A DNA stretch of 35,059 nt, taken from assembly GCA_029204225.1 (NCBI GenBank), contig MU835921.1, positions 1 through 35,059 on the forward strand, read 5' to 3'. Under the pieces are notes generated by a model. It did no database searches and had not been told where the DNA came from. It was given only the letters and a program-made list of their open reading frames with translations. Position numbers and translations under genes: made by a program. This DNA comes from Diphasiastrum complanatum (taxonomy: Eukaryota > Streptophyta > Lycopodiopsida > Lycopodiales > Lycopodiaceae). Below, in pieces: positions 28,500 to 35,059 of the stretch. How positions within the stretch are numbered: position 1 is the stretch's first letter; every line of letters starts with the position of its first letter.

Positions 28500-28834
28500 G
28501 AGTTTATTAATGTCTATCAAGTGCCCGTGGGCATAGAAGACAAAATACAATACATACAAAGTAGGAGCAATGTCCATGAAACCTCCTCTCTATCCCTCTT
28601 TTGTAAGAAATGTGTGATGAGAGTCTAACTGTAAACATCATCTGCCTTCGAAGGTAAAAGAGATGCTCGTAATGTAAACATGTCTCTCAATAGGAGTCCC
28701 ACACATCTAGAGTCTGCATATGCCAAGAAAGAGCCAAGGGAGAGAGGAGTGTCTTTGTAGAGACAATAATAATAGCCCTTGACTCTCTCTGGATCTAGCT
28801 GTGACCATACTGTCTGGATATAGCTGCAATAAAG

Positions 28835-29800
28835 CTAACGTCGAATATAAGTATGAGTCCCACTAGGGAGAGCTGATATAGATATCTCCCATCTGCCAAG
28901 AAACTCAGAGACATCCCCAAACCATGACGACTTAGCCTCCTGACTAGCAATAGATTGAGATGAAGTGTAAGCAACAACCAGATATTTGGAAGTGTCCAGA
29001 TTGACTAGCCTATGTAAGAACATGACAATCCAGAACATAGCCTCAACAACCATAGGTGGAGATGCAAACTCTGCTAGTATAATGTCATGAGGAACCGAGG
29101 CCTTCGCATGGATCATTCGGCCAAGCATGAGAATCTGTAACCGAGTGAGGTCTCTCCATGTACTCGTAGAGAGCCCAGGACACCAAGCCTCCGCTGAATA
29201 CATAGCCACCAGAGAGACAATAATAGAAAAGAGCAAACAATGTGTAACGAGGTCATGAGCATAAAGGGCAGTACAAAGTCTCTCCATCTGCACAAGGGCA
29301 GTGTGTCCCTTACGCAGGCGAGTTGTGGTTGCCGGTCGAAAAGTAATCAGAGGACCAGAAATGAGAACCTTTGATAATCTGCTCGAGATCATCAATGTAG
29401 AGCGCAAAAAGAGTAGGAGAAAGGGGGCAACCCTGCTTCACACCAACTGTACTGTGAATTTGAGGTGACCATCCTGTACTCATATAAGGTGGTAATAGAA
29501 GCAATAACCTCAGGTGAAAAACCAAATGAGACCAGGAGCTGAAGCATGGGCAAATCAGCACTAAGTGAGTCAATATCTTCAGCTTTTTGATTTTGGGCGC
29601 GTTTGATAGCATCTTCAATCAAAGAACTGGTAAACATTGTAAAATCAGTAGGCCTCGATGAGAGGGTGATAGGTGAAGAATCAGTAGTATAGAGGCGTGT
29701 AGCATACTCCACCCAAGACTTGATAGGAATAGGAGCAGTCGTGAAATACTTCTTAGAGAAGGTCTTTCAAAAATAAGATGAAGAAGATGAAACAAGAGCA
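28835..29800 (-). pseudogene. LINE copy C ORF2 C-terminal half
   Basis: Pieces in three frames on the minus strand: a FTSSLIEDAIKRAQNQKAED segment; LLVSFGFSPEVIASITTLYEY (RT region before motif A is lost; this is the finger/palm link); VGVKQGCPLSPTLFALYIDDLEQII (RT block 4/5); a GKGHTALVQMERLC-like segment; and GRMIHAKASVPHDIILAEFASPPMVVEA, a C-terminal block shared with copy D. The YADD-type active-site segment itself is not readable, and the join after LEQII is probably a deletion. The protein is dead. Confidence 0.8.
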
Positions 29801-29866
29801 TCTAAATTTTTGACCTTTTTTCAGAGGGGATCTCGAGCTGCTTCCACGCTCGGGAGCCCCATTTCC

Positions 29867-30608
29867 CTATAGAGAGCGTTCATAGTATCGTGGCTTGCCG
29901 TCAATACACACCACCCGTTGCCCTTTTTCCTTAGCTTCTTGTATGATTTTTTTCCTTGCTAGCCATTGCGTATGAGTTAACTCATCATCCATAAAAATAA
30001 AAGTCCCTTTCAGCTTGGCTCGAAGTTTCAAAGCAGCATTACGATGTACGAGAGACCGGAATTTAATAAATAAAACATTCTCGTCATACTTGCCTCTCCA
30101 AGCAGTTTCAAATCCCTCAGTTGAGTGTGAAAGTTTATTGGTAAGTAAATTCTTAGCTTCCTCAAGAGGTTTTCCAGCATTTGGGATGCCTCTCACTCTA
30201 ATATTAAGAGCTTTTTTGGCTCTTTTCTCTTGCTCCGAAAACATGCTTTCCAATGTTGAAACATTCGTAGGCAAGTCTATCATACCATTATCTTTCTTGA
30301 ACAGTGCTGCCCATGATTTCATAACAAGGTTGGAAATTTTGTTAGAAATTTTTGCAAGATCCGTAGTAGATGATGGTAATAGTGTTCGTAGCTGGCTGAT
30401 CTCATCCCACAGTTTTTGAACCTCCAATTTGAGCGTTGCATTTTCCTTGTACTTCTGAAAATAGTGCATACAATTGCCCCACATGATAATGAACGTCTTT
30501 CGGCAGAATAGAGCGAGAGATAGTTGGAGGTGAGACCTCAGGTAGTACAAATGGAGGAGTAGAAGGATTAGGAGGACTGTTGCATTCTGCAACAATGCTA
30601 GAAACCAC
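29867..30608 (-). pseudogene. LINE copy C ORF1
   Basis: Two minus-strand frames overlap at 30402-30430. The first has a Pro/Ser-rich N-terminal region (NSPPNPSTPPFVLPEVSPP). The second has NATLKLEVQKLWDEISQLRTLL, a coiled-coil-like part, then KALNIRVRGIPNAGKPLEEAK, AWRGKYDENVLFIKF and an RRM-like core ending in a basic tail (ARKKIIQEAKEKGQRVVCIDG). It resembles ORF1 of copy B in order and motifs but is clearly diverged. A frame shift between the two parts disables it. Confidence 0.82.
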
Positions 30609-30738
30609 CTTCAGAAATGCGCTAGTAAGATATGTGGTTTCTCAACTTGAACAATCTGGAAATTTTTTAGATAGATTGGAGCGCTGTAAATCTCTAATAA
30701 AAGATGTAATAATTTAGAAGTTTGAAGCTTTGAGAAAA

Positions 30739-33080
<2,342 letters not shown>

Positions 33081-33309
33081 CTGAAATTTTAGCAGCTTAT
33101 GATGGGGATCAATTCACCGCAGATGGTATCCTCTTATATTCGTCTCTTTGACTTCCCAAGGCTTTCTGTTATGAGAAAGATCTAAGCATTTTCATAGAAT
33201 ACTACTACATGGTTCTTTACGATTGAAGACTTGCTACAAATGTGCACTTGATATAGCAAGTTTTAGTACACTATTATTTTATTGTTGTTTTGTTACTAGT
33301 AGGTGCAAG
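33081..33309. other. No gene seen; right flank of the LINE array
   Basis: AT-rich. Short open frames without recognisable content. Confidence 0.45.
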
Positions 33310-33631
33310 ACTTTGTTTTATAGTTGGCAGCGAGCCAGCAGTGAGGGGGGGGGGGATGAGGTGAGAGGGGGCAGGTGGTCTGGCGTGGAGGAAGAGGGGC
33401 TGTGGCACGAGGAGGGAGAGACCCATGAGGAGCCATAGTGCAGGGCAAGACAGACAGGTTCGGACAGGGTGGACAGACCAGTGCAGGGCGGAACAGGTTC
33501 GGACCAGTGCAAGGAGCGGATTCAGGGCCAGGACAGAGGTGGATAGGGCCAGGGCGGGTCCAGGAGCGGATAGAGCCAGGGCGGATCAGGGCCAGGGCAG
33601 GAACGGGACAGGGCCAGGACAGGGATGGAGC

Positions 33632-33633
<2 letters not shown>
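33310..33633 (+). repeat. GC-rich low-complexity block of GGGCCAGGACAG-type repeats
   Basis: Repeated variants of CAGGGCCAGGACAG, CGGATAGAGCCAGGGC and TTCGGACAG, with irregular period near 12 and 20 bp, preceded by a G10 run at 33345. The composition differs sharply from both sides. Open frames here (Arg/Gly/Gln-rich or Pro-rich) follow from the repeat. Confidence 0.75.

Positions 33634-33685
<52 letters not shown>
33634..33685 (+). repeat. (GA)n microsatellite, about 26 units
   Basis: Pure GA, purines on plus. No LINE 3' end is recognisable on its right side. Confidence 0.97.
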
Positions 33686-33688
<3 letters not shown>

Positions 33689-34774
33689 GTCCAATCAAGA
33701 AGCTCATATGGGCTGATGTGTTAGTGATCGCACAGAGGGATGCATCGTGTTACATATATTACCACTTGGCAGATCTCAAGGCAGTGAATAATAGATGGAG
33801 GGTTTAGAATCTTCCTCACCTCTAATATCAGGAGGCAAGAGTCACCCTAAGATCTTAAGCATGAAAAGCAGAGTGATAGTAGAGAACATTCTCTAGCTGG
33901 ATATCCAGCAAGTATTTACGTCAACATTTCTATGATTTCTGTAGCCAATAATGCATTATACTGTCATGGTCGTGGACGTTCTAGATGTCGCCTCCATTTT
34001 GTGGATGCCACTCTGATAGTCCATGACTTCCACTTGAGTTTATAAGTAGATAGAACTATAACGTTGGTCAATTTCCAAGCCAACCTTATAGATCAAGCAT
34101 ATCAGCAGAAGGCACTTAAGAGAAAAAGAGCACCAGCCCTCAATCTATTCAAAGGGACCATGAACTCAGCAACAAGTGGTTCAAAGAAGGGCCATAAGTC
34201 CAACTAGGATATAGCCACAGTGATTCGAAGCGTTGAATCATAGGAGGATCTAATCAACTCCTTAGCATCAAAGGAGCCATTATAACTTAAAATATAAATT
34301 GAAAGGGCAACTCTCAAGCTCTAACACTATTTCGTATAACAACAACTGGGGGAACATGGGCCTCGGAACCTCATATAGTGACCAGGGAATTTGAAAATGC
34401 GGCTTTTTTGTACTTGGTCATGGATCTCCATAAGGGTTTAGGTTGGGAATGTGCATGGGAACATGATCAATAAACGTGCTCCCAAGACATGGGAACACAT
34501 TGTCACATATATTTTGTTTATAAAGCAATGTCCTGCATAAGTAGGTTACTCATCCTCTATTTTGTTGATGTGCTATGTAGTTTCAAAATACACATTCCTA
34601 TAAGTTTCCAGTTAAGTGTATGTATATGTTTCTAGCATATGTCACTATGATGACATATCATTCCGGTTCACTCATCACTATACATGGAATATATTTGGAC
34701 ATTTATGTACTCCATCATACTACTTATGAGATTGATCCAATACATCATGGGGCCCGTCATCCTGATGCTGTGAC
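33686..34774. other. No gene seen
   Basis: AT-rich sequence on both strands without domains, tandem repeats or element ends that I can name. Confidence 0.5.
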
Positions 34775-35059
34775 AGGATCTCATCCGAATAACCACATAT
34801 GGCTCAACCGGAACAATCCCTAGATACGTCCTCACTGATCCTGAGCTGTGGGAAAGCGAAGAGACTTGGAACGAGCCTCTGCTTGAGCTGCAGTTGCATG
34901 AGCGGAGTGAGCCTCAGAGAGTGCTTCATCTGCACTTGCCTGTGCTGAGTAATTCTCTCTGTCCCTCATCTGTACTTACTGGTACCTTATCTCTAGATTG
35001 CTCTGTTTCAGATGTTGAAGTGGTCTCAACAATCTGTACCCAACTCTCAATTACTCTCA
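34775..35059 (+). CDS. Weak open frame at the right edge
   Basis: After a TGA at about 34771 the plus strand stays open for about 95 codons to the window end (segments YVLTDPELWESEETW and LLELQLHERSEPQRV). There is no ATG at its start, no splice signal that stands out and no domain I recognise. It could be an exon of the gene upstream, an element fragment or chance. Confidence 0.2.

Noticed and set aside
33425-33724. Plus-strand Arg/Gly/Gln-rich 99-codon frame and minus-strand Pro-rich frames
   Set aside because: Follow from the GGGCCAGGACAG low-complexity block and GA tract, with several parallel open frames.

Overview
This window is nuclear DNA of a vascular plant. The evidence is primer-binding sites complementary to plant initiator methionine tRNA, several Ty1/Copia retrotransposons in successive states of decay, L1-type LINEs, long (GA)n microsatellites, and one multi-exon host gene with a 4.95 kb intron. 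The very long GA tracts and the LINE style suggest a large repeat-rich genome, possibly a fern, but that is an impression and I cannot prove it.

Layout. 1-4190: remnants of at least three minus-strand Copia elements (an LTR with its primer-binding site, gag and protease pieces) plus a 45-bp tandem repeat. 4190-7540: microsatellites, three families of degenerate tandem repeats and an isolated first exon of a ubiquitin-conjugating enzyme (E2) gene at 6829-6898. 7540-8365: a plus-strand LTR with primer-binding site and leader. 8366-16780: two minus-strand Copia elements, one nested in the other. Outer element A has its gag, protease, integrase and start of RT at 13960-16780 and the rest of RT and RNase H at 8366-9215. 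Inner element B (about 9216-13425) sits between. Both integrases have lost the catalytic glutamate.

16780-19386: a tRNA-promoter-like duplicated repeat, two matching GC-rich hairpins, then a probable promoter with a duplicated G-box/CGCG-box module and a 5' leader with its own internal duplications. 19387-26316: the only convincing host gene, a plus-strand nuclear protein with a PHD finger (exon 19387-20555) and an MBD-like domain (exon 25509-26316). The phase-consistent junction between the exons is a GC-AG intron. That intron holds a foldback element, a decayed LTR primer site, a decayed LINE and a piece resembling a transposase tail. The gene is incomplete at its 3' end.

26317-33080: probably the next intron of the same gene. 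It is occupied by three minus-strand LINE copies lying head-to-tail, each 3' end running into a (TC)n or (TTC)n(TC)n tract. This arrangement looks like microsatellite-directed insertion, or LINEs carrying microsatellite tails, and is the most interesting feature here. 33080-35059: GC-rich low-complexity sequence, another GA tract, and mostly unassignable sequence with a weak open frame at the right edge.
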